The notes beneath the pieces were generated by a model. That model made no database searches. It was not told the origin of the DNA and saw only the letters and a list, made by a program, of their open reading frames with translations. A stretch of 64,000 nt of DNA, taken from Phycisphaerae bacterium (GTDB lineage: Bacteria > Chloroflexota > Anaerolineae > 4572-78 > J111). Made by a program: the position numbers and the translations under genes. The stretch covers positions 1 to 64,000 of the forward strand of contig JANQQF010000135.1 of the NCBI GenBank assembly GCA_028285035.1, written 5' to 3'. Below, piece after piece: positions 33,297-42,784 of this stretch (the first letter of the stretch is position 1; each line of letters starts with the position of its first letter).

Positions 33297-35000
33297 ATGA
33301 GGCTAATTGATCGACTTGAAGTTGCACGGGGAGATAAACCGGCTGACCTTGTCTTAAAAAATGGCAGAGTCCTAAATGTCTTCTCTGGTGAAATTATTAA
33401 AACTGACGTAGCCGTAAGTAGTTCTCGTATCGTTGGGCTAGGATCTTATGAGGCCAATGAGCAAATCGATTTAGATGGTCGTTATGTGGCCCCTGGCCTT
33501 ATCGATAGTCATGTCCACATTGAATCCTCTATGGTCTCCCCCTCCGAATTTGCTCGAGTTGTGGTGCCGCGGGGGACAACCACGGTGGTTACCGATCCTC
33601 ACGAAATTGCTAATGTGCTTGGCTTGGATGGAATCCACTATATGTTGGGCATGGCCAAGTACAACCCCCTAAGTATGTATGTCAATGCACCCAGTTGTGT
33701 GCCATCCACTGGAATGGAGACAACAGGTGCGATATTGGAATCAACTGACCTTCAACCATTGTTGGATCGAGATTATGTTATTGGTTTGGCCGAAGTCATG
33801 AACTTTCCTGGGGTGGTGATGGGCGATGCTGCCATGTTAGATAAATTACAGGCGTTTCAGGGGCGGGTGATGGATGGGCATTGTCCAGGGTTGACGGGGC
33901 AGGCACTCAATGCTTATGTGAATGCGAACATTGGTAGTGATCATGAATGTACCACTGTTGAGGAAGCTCAGGAAAAATTGCGGTTGGGAATGTACATCTT
34001 TATTCGTGAGGCGACGAATGCTCATAACCTGAAACCCCTGTTACCCCTGATTACGCCAGAGAATGCTCGACGTATCTGCTGGTGTACTGATGATCGTCAG
34101 CCCAACGATCTGCTTCAGGAGGGGCATATCGATTTTATGATTCGGACGGCGATTTCAGAAGGGATTCCGCCAATAACAGCCTTTAGAATGGCGACTCTCA
34201 ATCCAGCAGAATATTTTCAACTCCATGATCGAGGAGCCATCGCACCTGGTCGCCGGGCCGATTTGATGGTTTTTTCTGATCTGAACTATCCCGTAGCTGA
34301 AATGGTCTATCGTGGTGGTAAGCTGGTTGCGGAAGATGGGGTGATGCATTCGTGGAATCGCCCACCCTTTGAGACAGTGCTGCCCCGGTCAATGAATGTG
34401 GATTTACAGCAAATCGCTTTTGATATACCCGTTGAAGGTCGTAAAGTACGTGTAATTGAAGCAATCCCTAATCAGTTGATTACAAATCACCTGATCGAGG
34501 ATGTACCTCAGCATAATGGTCAGGTGGTGGCCAGCCAAGCCCGTGATCTAGCCAAGATTGCGGTCATTGAGCGTCATCAGGCTACGGGAAATATGGGCAA
34601 AGGTGTTGTCCGGGGGATCGGGCTACAACGGGGAGCAATCGCTAGTACGGTCGCCCACGATCATCACAATCTCGTCGTCGTTGGAATGGATGATCGAAGT
34701 ATGCTCACAGCAGTTCGCACTGTTGTTGAGATACAGGGGGGAATGGCTGTTGCTGACAATACTAATGTCCTGGCTCGCTTACCCTTGCCCATTGCTGGGC
34801 TTATGAGTGAGGCACCGATTGAAACTGTACGCGATCAGATGGAGGAATTGTTAAACGCATCTTACCAGCTTGGTACATCTTTACATGACCCGTTTATGGC
34901 AATGGGGTTTTTAGCACTTCCGGTCATTCCGGCTCTTAAATTGACAGACCGAGGATTGGTCGATGTCGAGCAGTTTAAATTAGTGTCGCTCTTTGTGTAA
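33297..35000 (+). CDS. ade: Adenine deaminase
   Basis: A 567-aa cytosolic enzyme that deaminates adenine to hypoxanthine in purine salvage. The amidohydrolase metal site is seen in DSHVHIESSM, then TDPHEIANV, MDGHCPGL, SDHECTT and WCTDDR, all typical of bacterial Ade. Length matches the family (560-600 aa). GGAG is 6 nt before the ATG. It follows the nitronate monooxygenase by 9 nt and precedes a VOC gene; a nucleoside-phosphorylase-like gene 1.8 kb further on supports a purine-linked group. Confidence 0.95.
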   Translation: MRLIDRLEVARGDKPADLVLKNGRVLNVFSGEIIKTDVAVSSSRIVGLGSYEANEQIDLDGRYVAPGLIDSHVHIESSMVSPSEFARVVVPRGTTTVVTDPHEIANVLGLDGIHYMLGMAKYNPLSMYVNAPSCVPSTGMETTGAILESTDLQPLLDRDYVIGLAEVMNFPGVVMGDAAMLDKLQAFQGRVMDGHCPGLTGQALNAYVNANIGSDHECTTVEEAQEKLRLGMYIFIREATNAHNLKPLLPLITPENARRICWCTDDRQPNDLLQEGHIDFMIRTAISEGIPPITAFRMATLNPAEYFQLHDRGAIAPGRRADLMVFSDLNYPVAEMVYRGGKLVAEDGVMHSWNRPPFETVLPRSMNVDLQQIAFDIPVEGRKVRVIEAIPNQLITNHLIEDVPQHNGQVVASQARDLAKIAVIERHQATGNMGKGVVRGIGLQRGAIASTVAHDHHNLVVVGMDDRSMLTAVRTVVEIQGGMAVADNTNVLARLPLPIAGLMSEAPIETVRDQMEELLNASYQLGTSLHDPFMAMGFLALPVIPALKLTDRGLVDVEQFKLVSLFV

Positions 35001-35024
35001 AGTAGATCTTTTTCTTGAGGGATG

Positions 35025-35675
35025 ATGAATACAAATTTAGACCACCTTGTTATTGGGGCTTCGTCACTTGAGCAAGGGGTAGCCTATGTCAAAGCGCAGC
35101 TTGGGGTGGATATGCCCAAAGGCGGCGAGCATCCTGCGATGGGCACCCATAATCATCTGATGCAATTGGGCAACGACGTCTTTCTAGAAGTGATTACCAT
35201 CAATCCGGCGGCCCCTGCCCCTGAACGCCCTCGTTGGTATGGGCTGGATGATCCTTTTGTTCAGCGACGGATTGCGCAGCAACCACAACTGCTGACTTGG
35301 GTGATTAACACCACCGATTTGGTGGGCCTCCAGGGTCAAACTAACATTTCATTTGGAGACCCAACCGCTTTGACTCGGGATGATTTGAGATGGCAATTTG
35401 CTGTGCCTGATGATGGTCGGCTGCTAGCTGGGGGGATGCTGCCTTATCTCATTCAGTGGGAAACACAGCCTCATCCAGCCCAGCGTATGGCTGACGTAGG
35501 GTGTCGATTACACTCATTGGAAATTTACCATCCATATCCTGAGTGGCTGTACTCTATTCTTACCGCAATCGATGCGGCAAAATTTGTTAAAATCAAGCCA
35601 CTTGGTCAGGGTGAAACGCCCTATTTATCAGCCCAAATTATGACACCATCAGGTCTGAAACAACTAAGACGTTAA
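35025..35675 (+). CDS. VOC / glyoxalase-like protein
   Basis: A 216-aa protein of the glyoxalase-like (Glyoxalase_3) VOC type. LDHLVIGASSLEQGV near the start and the LHSLEIYHPYPEWL segment are characteristic. The substrate is unknown. GAGG precedes two adjacent ATGs; the second at 35025 has better spacing. It probably belongs to the transcript started at the nitronate monooxygenase. Confidence 0.82.
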   Translation: MNTNLDHLVIGASSLEQGVAYVKAQLGVDMPKGGEHPAMGTHNHLMQLGNDVFLEVITINPAAPAPERPRWYGLDDPFVQRRIAQQPQLLTWVINTTDLVGLQGQTNISFGDPTALTRDDLRWQFAVPDDGRLLAGGMLPYLIQWETQPHPAQRMADVGCRLHSLEIYHPYPEWLYSILTAIDAAKFVKIKPLGQGETPYLSAQIMTPSGLKQLRR

Positions 35676-35696
35676 GTTACCATAAGGAAAACAAAA

Positions 35697-36128
35697 ATGA
35701 CAGAACAATTTCTTGATGCCACCCAAGAGTCAGGCACGGCGTTTGTCACTCGAAACATCGCGGGTGAGGTGGTGATGCTCAATCTACTGCGGTTTAGGGA
35801 ATGGGCTGATTACAGTGCCCACCCAGACTTGGCTCCTGATGAGCCGATTTCTGGGGAGGCTGCGTACCAAAAGTATATCGATCATACCTTACCATTTTTA
35901 CAAGAAAGTGGGGGCGAGGTGCTGTTTATGGGACAGGGTGGAAAGTATTTGATTGGGCCACAAACTGAGGAGTGGGACTTAGTGCTGCTGGTTCGCCACA
36001 AGTCAGTGGCAACGTTTATGGCTTTTGCGGAAAATGGAGACTACCTTGCTACGGCAGGTCATCGTACTGCGGCGTTGGCGGACTCGCGATTGCTGCCGAT
36101 TGAGGAAATTAACGAAAGTGTAGGGTGA
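35697..36128 (+). CDS. DUF1330-like small protein
   Basis: A 143-aa cytoplasmic protein resembling DUF1330 / EthD-like alpha-beta barrel proteins, with EVVMLNLLRFREWADYS and YQKYIDHTLPFLQESGGEVLFMG visible. No catalytic residues can be assigned. AAGGAA precedes the ATG. It is 21 nt after the VOC gene and 6 nt before the HD gene. Confidence 0.75.
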   Translation: MTEQFLDATQESGTAFVTRNIAGEVVMLNLLRFREWADYSAHPDLAPDEPISGEAAYQKYIDHTLPFLQESGGEVLFMGQGGKYLIGPQTEEWDLVLLVRHKSVATFMAFAENGDYLATAGHRTAALADSRLLPIEEINESVG

Positions 36129-36134
36129 GAAACT

Positions 36135-36680
36135 ATGGGAATTTGGAATCCGGACATTTATATCAAAGCGTGGCATTTTGCCTCGCATGCCCACCAAGGG
36201 CAGCAGATGCCAGGCAGTGAGTTGCCCTACATCAATCACATCGGAAATGTGGCGATGGAGGCGATGGCAACGATTGCGCAAAGCGATGAGATTGAACAGC
36301 CTGATTTACTGGTGCAATGTGCCTTGTTGCACGATGTGATTGAAGATACGGATTGTAGATTTGCAGATGTGGAAGCCGAATTTGGTCTTGTTGTCGCCAA
36401 TGGGGTGTTGGCCTTGAGTAAGGATGAGAGCTTACCCACAAAAAGAGATCAGATGGTCGATAGTCTGAACCGGATTAAAGCTCAGCCACCCGAAGTGTGG
36501 ATGGTCAAGATGGCTGATCGCATTACTAACTTGCAATCGCCGCCCCACTACTGGAATAGAGAAAAAATCAAAGCCTATCAAGATGAAGCAAGATTGATTT
36601 TGGCTGAACTTGGTGCAGCCAATGCCTATCTGGCTGGACGGCTAGAGCAAAAAATAGAGAATTACACTCAATATTTGTAA
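36135..36680 (+). CDS. HD-domain phosphohydrolase (MESH1/RelA-hydrolase-like)
   Basis: A 181-aa HD-domain protein. H-HQG near residue 19, INHIGNVA, LLHDVIEDTD and a later MVKMADRITNLQS are the classic metal and catalytic motifs of small (p)ppGpp-hydrolase-like proteins. It may hydrolyse a nucleotide such as ppGpp or NADPH. It starts 6 nt after the DUF1330-like gene and is in the same run. Confidence 0.85.
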   Translation: MGIWNPDIYIKAWHFASHAHQGQQMPGSELPYINHIGNVAMEAMATIAQSDEIEQPDLLVQCALLHDVIEDTDCRFADVEAEFGLVVANGVLALSKDESLPTKRDQMVDSLNRIKAQPPEVWMVKMADRITNLQSPPHYWNREKIKAYQDEARLILAELGAANAYLAGRLEQKIENYTQYL

Positions 36681-36755
36681 AGTAGCAAGGTAGTAGGTAA
36701 CAGGGTAAGTATTTGCTACTTTGCTACTTTGCTGCTTGCTACCTTGTCACCTTGA
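36681..36755. repeat. Palindromic GTAGCAAGG repeat
   Basis: Left part agtagcaaggtagtaggtaa and right part built of tgctactttgc and gcttgctaccttg, imperfectly inverted and partly tandem. It fills the whole gap between the HD gene and the phosphorylase-like gene. A dispersed intergenic repeat is likely. Confidence 0.55.
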
Positions 36756-36767
36756 GAGGTTTACCTT

Positions 36768-37574
36768 ATGAGTTCTCCCCACCTAACCCCCGCAAAATTA
36801 CTCGGCACAAACATCCTGCCCCCTGACTGGGCCGCGGCGCAAGTGGCCTTTATCTGCTTTACTCCCTTTCCCAATGGCTTTAAGCCGTATGTCAAAGTGG
36901 TTGCCACTGAACGCTATTTTCTTCATTCACCGAACGCGGAGGTGCGATTGTGCCGCGTTGCAGACATCCCCTTCATTGTGGTCAGTGAAGTGTATGGCTT
37001 TGCCGTGGGCGCAACCACGGTCGAGGAGTTAGTTCATTATGGCATCAAATACATCATTGGCATCGGCTATGTTGGGGCCTTTAATGGGGCACCAGTCGGA
37101 CAACATTTCATCGCCAAAGACACAATGTCGGATTTGCCCTTGGCCGCTCATTACGGTGTGAGTGAATTTGTTCATTGTCAGCCAACCCCAGAATTTTATG
37201 AGCCTGTTACAACTTGTGTTCAGGATGAAACCAATGAGATGAATGCCAAACCTTGGGGGCACTACACAGTCTGGAATGGCAATAGTTTGTATCGAGAGTC
37301 TACTGAAATCATTCAACAGATGAAAGCCCGTGGCTGTGATGTCGTCAATATGGATACGCTGTCGGTCTATGCTGTGACACCTATCTGCGCCAAGGATACA
37401 AATCGCGAGGTTTCCTGTGTCTATGTTGGCACCGTGACTGACTCCGCTGAAAGCGACGATGAAGCGTGGGACAGTGACTTGATTGAGGCGGTCAAGCGTG
37501 AGGCGGCGCATCCGCACGATCATTTGGTTAGGTTTATGGTGGAGAACGTTTTGCCAAAATTGAAAGCTATATAA
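36768..37574 (+). CDS. Nucleoside-phosphorylase-like protein
   Basis: A 268-aa protein resembling the PNP/UDP phosphorylase (NP-I) superfamily: GIGYVGAFNGAPVGQH for the phosphate/nucleoside site, and VVNMDTLSVYAV, close to the MEm motif of purine/uridine phosphorylases. GAGG is present before the ATG at 36768. Its position after adenine deaminase and an HD nucleotidase fits purine salvage, though substrate preference cannot be read. The repeat at 36681-36755 separates it from the upstream run. Confidence 0.78.
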   Translation: MSSPHLTPAKLLGTNILPPDWAAAQVAFICFTPFPNGFKPYVKVVATERYFLHSPNAEVRLCRVADIPFIVVSEVYGFAVGATTVEELVHYGIKYIIGIGYVGAFNGAPVGQHFIAKDTMSDLPLAAHYGVSEFVHCQPTPEFYEPVTTCVQDETNEMNAKPWGHYTVWNGNSLYRESTEIIQQMKARGCDVVNMDTLSVYAVTPICAKDTNREVSCVYVGTVTDSAESDDEAWDSDLIEAVKREAAHPHDHLVRFMVENVLPKLKAI

Positions 37575-37589
37575 AAAGGAGAAACTAAA

Positions 37590-38111
37590 TTGAAACTCAT
37601 TCCAAAACCCTCACCGGGCGAGTACGCCCCATATACCATTATGTACATTGGTTTGTTACCAGACGATGGGTTAATTCTAAAGCACTTGCACGATAACTTG
37701 ACCCAAACAATTGAATTTATTCGTTCATTCCCTGAAGAAAAATTGGTGCAGCCGCACACTAAGGGGGAGTGGACGATCAAGGAAATTTTGGTGCATATCA
37801 TCGACGATGAGCGGATTTATGCTTATCGAGCCCTGCGCTACGCTCGGAATGACTCGACTGAGTTGCCTGGGTTTGAGCAAGATGATTATGTGCCCCATTC
37901 TAAGGCGAATGAACGAGACCTTGAGGAGATTTTTGAGGAGTTGACTGCGGTTCGGCAAGCCACCATTACTCTGTTCAAGAGCTTTGGTGAAGCAGCTTTA
38001 ACACGTAAGGGGATCGGTAGTGGTAACATTATGAGTGTACGGGCGGCTGTTTATCATATTGCGGGCCACGAATTGCATCATATGGATAGTATTCGAGAAA
38101 ATTATTTGTAA
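37590..38111 (+). CDS. DinB-like four-helix metalloprotein
   Basis: A 173-aa DinB/YfiT-type protein with an HIIDDERIYAYRALRYARND helix and a closing HIAGHELHHMD with the His ligands. The start is a TTG: AAAAAGGAG lies 9 nt before it, and no ATG occurs until 37641, which would remove the first helix. It is the second DinB protein in the window but not close to the first. Function unknown. Confidence 0.8.
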   Translation: MKLIPKPSPGEYAPYTIMYIGLLPDDGLILKHLHDNLTQTIEFIRSFPEEKLVQPHTKGEWTIKEILVHIIDDERIYAYRALRYARNDSTELPGFEQDDYVPHSKANERDLEEIFEELTAVRQATITLFKSFGEAALTRKGIGSGNIMSVRAAVYHIAGHELHHMDSIRENYL

Positions 38112-38130
38112 ATATTTGGAGGTGTAAGAT

Positions 38131-38499
38131 ATGTATCTTCATCTCTCCCCACACGACTGGGATTTGTTACGACGATTGGAAACAGAGCTTTGGCGGGCTG
38201 AAACGCGCTTTGACCGAGCGTACATGGAAACCATCTTTGCCGAAGATTTCTATGAGATTGGCAGATCGGGGCGAATTCATAGCCGAGAGACGCTCTTGTC
38301 TGTTTCGGGTAACTCGATTGAAGCTGTCTTGCCCCTGCCTGACTTTAACATCCGTTTATTGACTGAGGATGTGGCTCAGGTGACCTACAATAGTATGGTG
38401 ACCTATGATGGAGTTGTGGAATATGGGCGGCGTAGCTCCATTTGGTCACGTGCTGGCGAGAGTTGGGTGTTACGGTTCCATCAAGGTACGCCATACTAA
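38131..38499 (+). CDS. DUF4440 / NTF2-like protein
   Basis: A 122-aa single-domain NTF2-like protein of the DUF4440 type (ETRFDRAYMETIFAEDFYEIGRSGRIHSRE ending in SSIWSRAGESWVLRFHQGTPY, given here as separate short segments). GGAGG lies 8 nt before the ATG. It is 19 nt after the DinB gene and probably in the same transcript. Role unknown. Confidence 0.82.
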   Translation: MYLHLSPHDWDLLRRLETELWRAETRFDRAYMETIFAEDFYEIGRSGRIHSRETLLSVSGNSIEAVLPLPDFNIRLLTEDVAQVTYNSMVTYDGVVEYGRRSSIWSRAGESWVLRFHQGTPY

Positions 38500-38652
38500 A
38501 AGTACTCCTTCGACGGCTTGATTGAACCCAGAATCTCCACGCAACGCCATAGACACACCCGAAAGCGTATCCTCTGGAATGCTGTGGTTTAGCGTAACAC
38601 CATCGACACAATAGGGGTGAAATTGCATCTTGATCACTGATTTGAGTAATGT

Positions 38653-40098
38653 ATGGCTACCAATAAACCTGATCATTTACAACTTTCATTTGCACACGAA
38701 GTCACTGATATTCCCCAACTAATTATTCCTTCATTGATGAGTATTGGTTGGTTTTTTGCGTGTGTTGTAGTGATTTTTGAAGATGATCTTAGTGGTGATG
38801 ATTTTATAGGGATATTGCTTTTTCTGGTGATGGGATTTCTCTTTTTGGTCTATTCTGTCAGGGAATGGTGGCGTATCTTGTTCTTTGCCGAAACGATTTG
38901 TACCGTTACGAATGAGAACTTGACCGTCAGACACCTTCCGATTCCCTTATTTGATCGTCAAACCGTACGAACTAAGGAGATAAAGCGGGTTTATGTTCAG
39001 GAACGTCATCTTTATGCCGAAACAAAAAATGGTAGATCGATCCTTTTGATGAAAAGCTGCCCAAGACCAGAGTCAACGGCGGACAGTATTGAAAATTTTT
39101 TGTGGGACAGATCTCAGCAAAGATTAGAGAAACCGTGGAAAACATTGGCCCAACAGTACAATTTACAATTTGACTGGTCAAATGAGGGCAGACCGATGAC
39201 CGTGGCTGGGGTATACCAGGGGTACAATATAACCTTGTCGGCTGCGTATGATCAGAAAAATAAGCCATATACAGAATTTTATTTATCGCCGTCGAATCAA
39301 AATACCCCTTCAACTGACGCTGACCCGCAACTACCCTGGACCAGCGCAACCCTAACCGAATTGCTGCAACCCCATGATTGGCGGGCTCGTTTATCGGGTG
39401 ATTGGGGGAAGGTTGAGGGTGCCAATAGAATCAATGAAAAATATCTCACTTATGTTGCCCCCAAGTTTATTGCCGATATCGAAACAATTGGATGTTTGTT
39501 GGATGCGTTAAGCCAGTTGTGGCATATGTATCCGCAAATTTTGGCTCAACCCCAAGCGGCTGTTCCTGTGTTACAAAAGCTGGCGATGAATCAGCATGAG
39601 GCATCTAGTGCCCTGGCTCGTTATCTTTTGGAGTATTTGGCCGAAGCAACACAATCGTTGCAAAACAATTATCCTGATCTGCTCTGTCAACATTGTTTTC
39701 ATCGGTTTGCAAAACATACAGTAAACCTGTCATTTGCCAGCTCAGTTAGCTACTATGGCTGTCGTGCTTGTCACAGAACACAAGATCATATCACGGTTAG
39801 ACGAGTTATTGCTGTGCTCAATGAGACAATGAAGATTGATTACAAAACGACAGAACAAGGGTTTTATCTCAATTGGGCTTTGTATCAAGACCTGTTTGAT
39901 TTTGATGAAATCAGGATTGACCAAATTAGTGATGAAATGCTAGAGCGATTTGTGGTGCAGGTAGGGAATGATACCGACCCCACCCGCAAAGCCAAGTACG
40001 ACCAAATGTGTTGTATGGTCACGCCATCGACAACCCTGAGTGAAAATTCGTTACGTTTGCTCCGGCAGCAATTCGATTTGATCGTGGTCAGGTCATAA
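38653..40098 (+). CDS. Membrane protein with C-terminal zinc-ribbon-like region
   Basis: A 481-aa protein I do not recognise. Two transmembrane segments lie about 25-44 and 51-71. A polar middle section with a PH-like strand set (TVRTKEIKRVYVQ) follows, then a helical portion (270-340), and CQHCFHRF plus CRACHRTQ about 30 residues later form a probable four-Cys zinc site. The C-terminal ~100 residues are charged and Leu-rich. The ATG at 38653 has no strong Shine-Dalgarno. No partner gene is clear. Confidence 0.72.
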   Translation: MATNKPDHLQLSFAHEVTDIPQLIIPSLMSIGWFFACVVVIFEDDLSGDDFIGILLFLVMGFLFLVYSVREWWRILFFAETICTVTNENLTVRHLPIPLFDRQTVRTKEIKRVYVQERHLYAETKNGRSILLMKSCPRPESTADSIENFLWDRSQQRLEKPWKTLAQQYNLQFDWSNEGRPMTVAGVYQGYNITLSAAYDQKNKPYTEFYLSPSNQNTPSTDADPQLPWTSATLTELLQPHDWRARLSGDWGKVEGANRINEKYLTYVAPKFIADIETIGCLLDALSQLWHMYPQILAQPQAAVPVLQKLAMNQHEASSALARYLLEYLAEATQSLQNNYPDLLCQHCFHRFAKHTVNLSFASSVSYYGCRACHRTQDHITVRRVIAVLNETMKIDYKTTEQGFYLNWALYQDLFDFDEIRIDQISDEMLERFVVQVGNDTDPTRKAKYDQMCCMVTPSTTLSENSLRLLRQQFDLIVVRS

Positions 40099-40111
40099 TC
40101 AAATTGAATTG

Positions 40112-40492
40112 TTACTTCATCGAGTGTAATCCCACTCGGTTCCCCTCAGGGTCAATGATCCAGGCACAAAAGCCGTTCTCCCCCAAGCTCGTCTTAGGTA
40201 ATGTAATCTGCCCGCCCGCCCCTTCGACTTTGTCTACGGCGATTTGTAAATCGATGTCACCCACGCTTAGATAAATCAGGGTCCCCTCTTGGCTGGGCGT
40301 GTAGCCGTGTTGGCTATTTTGCACCAAAGCCCCACCGGGCGGGCTGCCACCGTCGGGAATCATCCCCAAAATACTGCCCATTTGCTCGGTCAAATCGACC
40401 AGCGGAATTTCAATATCCAATACCGTTTCATAGAACACCTTGGCCCGATTAATATCGATGACCGCAATTTCAAACCAATGTAAGGCAGACAT
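40112..40492 (-). CDS. VOC-family (glyoxalase/dioxygenase-like) protein
   Basis: A 126-aa VOC protein, with HWFEIAVIDINRAKVFYE at the start, GTLIYLSVGDID in the middle and WIIDPEGNRVGLHS at the end. Metal-binding His/Glu residues are in line with the family. The ATG at 40492 has GGAG 6 nt upstream, so the much longer frame is not used. It follows a small membrane protein by 13 nt. Confidence 0.85.
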   Translation of the reverse strand: MSALHWFEIAVIDINRAKVFYETVLDIEIPLVDLTEQMGSILGMIPDGGSPPGGALVQNSQHGYTPSQEGTLIYLSVGDIDLQIAVDKVEGAGGQITLPKTSLGENGFCAWIIDPEGNRVGLHSMK

Positions 40493-40505
40493 TATTTTCT
40501 CCTTT

Positions 40506-40886
40506 TTATGCACGTGAATTTTGATATATTTTGGCCCCGAGATAAGCTCCAGGAACCAAGAGAACGAGAAAGCTGAAGTGATACCAGAGGGGTAATACCG
40601 TCCAAAATTGAAGCTGAACAAAAATGCCGACGACTAGTAAGATTGTGCCTAAGATAAGGCTGTGGCGTAAGCGGTGGTGGTTGGCCAATTGGGCTGTGAT
40701 GTATCCCGAGATGATTGAGATGACAAGGCTGTAGAGAACAAGGAAGATGAGGATACCTACATGCCCTGTTGAGCCATCCTCACGAAAAGCGCCAGAAAAT
40801 AGGCTGGAGAGCAAGACATTTCCTGCTAACCAAAGAACACTCCAAGCAATAAATCCAGCCAGAATGGCGAGCGTAGAACGAATCAT
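40506..40886 (-). CDS. Four-helix membrane protein
   Basis: A 126-aa membrane protein with four hydrophobic helices (about 3-28, 43-65, 75-94, 99-118). ATG 40886 has AAGGAG 6 nt upstream. The family is not recognised. It lies in a minus-strand run between the AraC regulator and the VOC protein. Confidence 0.72.
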   Translation of the reverse strand: MIRSTLAILAGFIAWSVLWLAGNVLLSSLFSGAFREDGSTGHVGILIFLVLYSLVISIISGYITAQLANHHRLRHSLILGTILLVVGIFVQLQFWTVLPLWYHFSFLVLLVPGAYLGAKIYQNSRA

Positions 40887-40959
40887 AAAAAACTCCTTGA
40901 TCATTTATTGATTACAAGGAGTAGTGTAGCGCTAATTAGAACATTTGTATTGTAAAAAT

Positions 40960-41802
40960 TTAACCAATCGGGACAAAGTTGGCGTATTCGCCCTGTCCTA
41001 AATCACGCTCCCAGAAATGCTTTCGCAGAGTGAGATAAGTGGAGGGGGAGAAGCCACAGAAGGCTTTGAAGTCACGGTTGAAGTGGGCTTGATCATAATA
41101 ATGGCATTGTTGGGCAATTTTAGCCCAGTTGACTGGTTTTGTACCATCAATCAACTGAAGCACCTGATTAAATTTGGCGATGCGGGCAAATTGTTTGGGA
41201 GATATCCCGACCATCTTGTGGAATTGATTGATGAGATGCTTTTGGCTGAGGCCCATCTGCTCACTTAATGTTTTGATAGTGCAACTGGAGGAGCCTCGGC
41301 TTATCTCGTCAATTGCATGTTGCACTGCGGCCAAGCCGCATAAATTGGGGCGTAACTTTTCTCGTAAAAGCGTTTCTAAAATGGTAAATCGTTGCTGGAG
41401 GGTGTTCGCCTCAAATAGGCGCTCTCGAATTTCAGTAATCAGTTGACCCCATACCGAGTCCATTTCAACGATTTGATTGCGAAATTCTGACATGGGCCGC
41501 TCAAAAAAGGGATAAGCCCCACCTGGCTTGAAGCGAATACCATACATCTCGGTTTCAGCCATCGCCTCCATCGTAATATACTCGGTCTGCATTCCCGAAA
41601 TCCAGGCCCACTGATATACATCTGAACGGGATAGATCACCATTGTCATACACTTTGTGAAATGCGCCTAAGTTGAACATTAAATCAATAGTTGTGGTGGG
41701 AAGCACCTGCTCCCGATTGTAGGGGGTGATGCCTGAAACATACCAGAAGCAATCGATAAATTGTGATAAGGGATAAGTGAGTTGATGAGTGGTGTAAAAC
41801 AT
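40960..41802 (-). CDS. AraC-family regulator (DUF6597-type sensor)
   Basis: A 280-aa regulator. The N-terminal half resembles DUF6597 (LSQFIDCFWYVSG, PTTTIDLMFNL and FKPGGAYPFF), and the C-terminal half is an AraC HTH pair (TLSEQMGLSQKHLINQFHK and WAKIAQQCHYYDQAHFNRDFK). The ATG at 41802 is used. It starts 22 nt behind the methyltransferase stop and may regulate the two small genes after it. Confidence 0.82.
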   Translation of the reverse strand: MFYTTHQLTYPLSQFIDCFWYVSGITPYNREQVLPTTTIDLMFNLGAFHKVYDNGDLSRSDVYQWAWISGMQTEYITMEAMAETEMYGIRFKPGGAYPFFERPMSEFRNQIVEMDSVWGQLITEIRERLFEANTLQQRFTILETLLREKLRPNLCGLAAVQHAIDEISRGSSSCTIKTLSEQMGLSQKHLINQFHKMVGISPKQFARIAKFNQVLQLIDGTKPVNWAKIAQQCHYYDQAHFNRDFKAFCGFSPSTYLTLRKHFWERDLGQGEYANFVPIG

Positions 41803-41824
41803 AGGTGGCCCTCTAGCGTTTATT

Positions 41825-42784
41825 TCACACACGATAGCACGAATGTTCTTTTTGGTCAATGTATTTTTTATTTTTTCGCAGAAATAAGGTCACCTCTCGG
41901 CGATTGCTGACAAGCTGATGGACTCGAACAATGCGATAGGCCTGCCGCAGGAGACGAAAGGTGTGGTTCATGACTCGTTTGCGATTTTTCCTCTGCCGTA
42001 ATTTGACGGTCATAATCGCTTTTCCCTCGGGGCGAAGATGCTTCGCATAGGAAACCATCAGACGAGCAGAGTCTTGCACGTCCACAATCATATCATTGGT
42101 GATTAGATCAAACTTTGTTTTGACGTGATTTAGATAATCTTCGGCTTTCATCGTTTTATGGGTGATCATCGGATCACGTCGTAAACTGGTGTACATTAGC
42201 TTGGGGGCCACAGCGGTTACGTATAACCCATGTTGTCGTAAGACGAGCGCCCAGGCTCCAGGCGCTGCGCCCAAATCCAATGCATGCGCATTGGCCCGAA
42301 GCTTGATTCTGAAATCACTCAAGGCTTCCAGCAGCTTGTAGCCCGCCCGGTTGGGCATCTCAGGCCACGTAAGTATTCCACCCGGCCAAGGCGATAGATT
42401 CTGCTTAATCATCGATATGCCCAGATATCCTCGCCAATGTTGTTCACAGGGAGCAATCACAAGAGATAATACCTTTGCCTGCCGCTTAGGTGGGGCATCA
42501 TCGATGTGTGGCGCTGTTGTCAGAGTGGTGATCATGTCCTCAGGCATGTAGTGAGGTATCCGATCAGAGTATTGCTCTTCAGATGTTAAAATGCGAGGCT
42601 GAACAACTACATCCTCTGGCAAGCCATTGAAGTGATATTTAATGAGCCGTCGTAGGGTAATAAAATCGGCCGGCGTTCCCTGCAAAGGGAGCGAGACATC
42701 GACGGGGCACCAATGGTGGAGATAGATTGGAAGGCGGTGTCGCCAAGGACGCGTGAGCTGATTGAATGAATGGGGGCTGTGCAA
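41825..42784 (-). CDS. RlmM/FtsJ-like RNA methyltransferase, start probably frameshifted
   Basis: At least 319 aa with a Rossmann SAM-binding core ALDLGAAPGAWALVLRQHG near residue 170 and GKAIMTVKL later, typical of RrmJ/FtsJ and RlmM 2'-O-methyltransferases. The frame begins with a TTG at 42784, but coding-like sequence continues upstream in the same frame (SPYFTDLALNEVRR) to a stop at 42897. The ATG with good GAGG lies at 42896 in the neighbouring frame; dropping one G from its ATGG would join it in frame. The gene may therefore be 356 aa with a 1-base insertion, or start non-canonically. The RNA target is unknown. Confidence 0.72.
   Translation of the reverse strand: MHSPHSFNQLTRPWRHRLPIYLHHWCPVDVSLPLQGTPADFITLRRLIKYHFNGLPEDVVVQPRILTSEEQYSDRIPHYMPEDMITTLTTAPHIDDAPPKRQAKVLSLVIAPCEQHWRGYLGISMIKQNLSPWPGGILTWPEMPNRAGYKLLEALSDFRIKLRANAHALDLGAAPGAWALVLRQHGLYVTAVAPKLMYTSLRRDPMITHKTMKAEDYLNHVKTKFDLITNDMIVDVQDSARLMVSYAKHLRPEGKAIMTVKLRQRKNRKRVMNHTFRLLRQAYRIVRVHQLVSNRREVTLFLRKNKKYIDQKEHSCYRV

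Noticed and set aside
36681..36755. CRISPR-like short repeats
   Set aside because: The units are irregular, partly inverted, without spacers of constant length; a dispersed intergenic repeat fits better.
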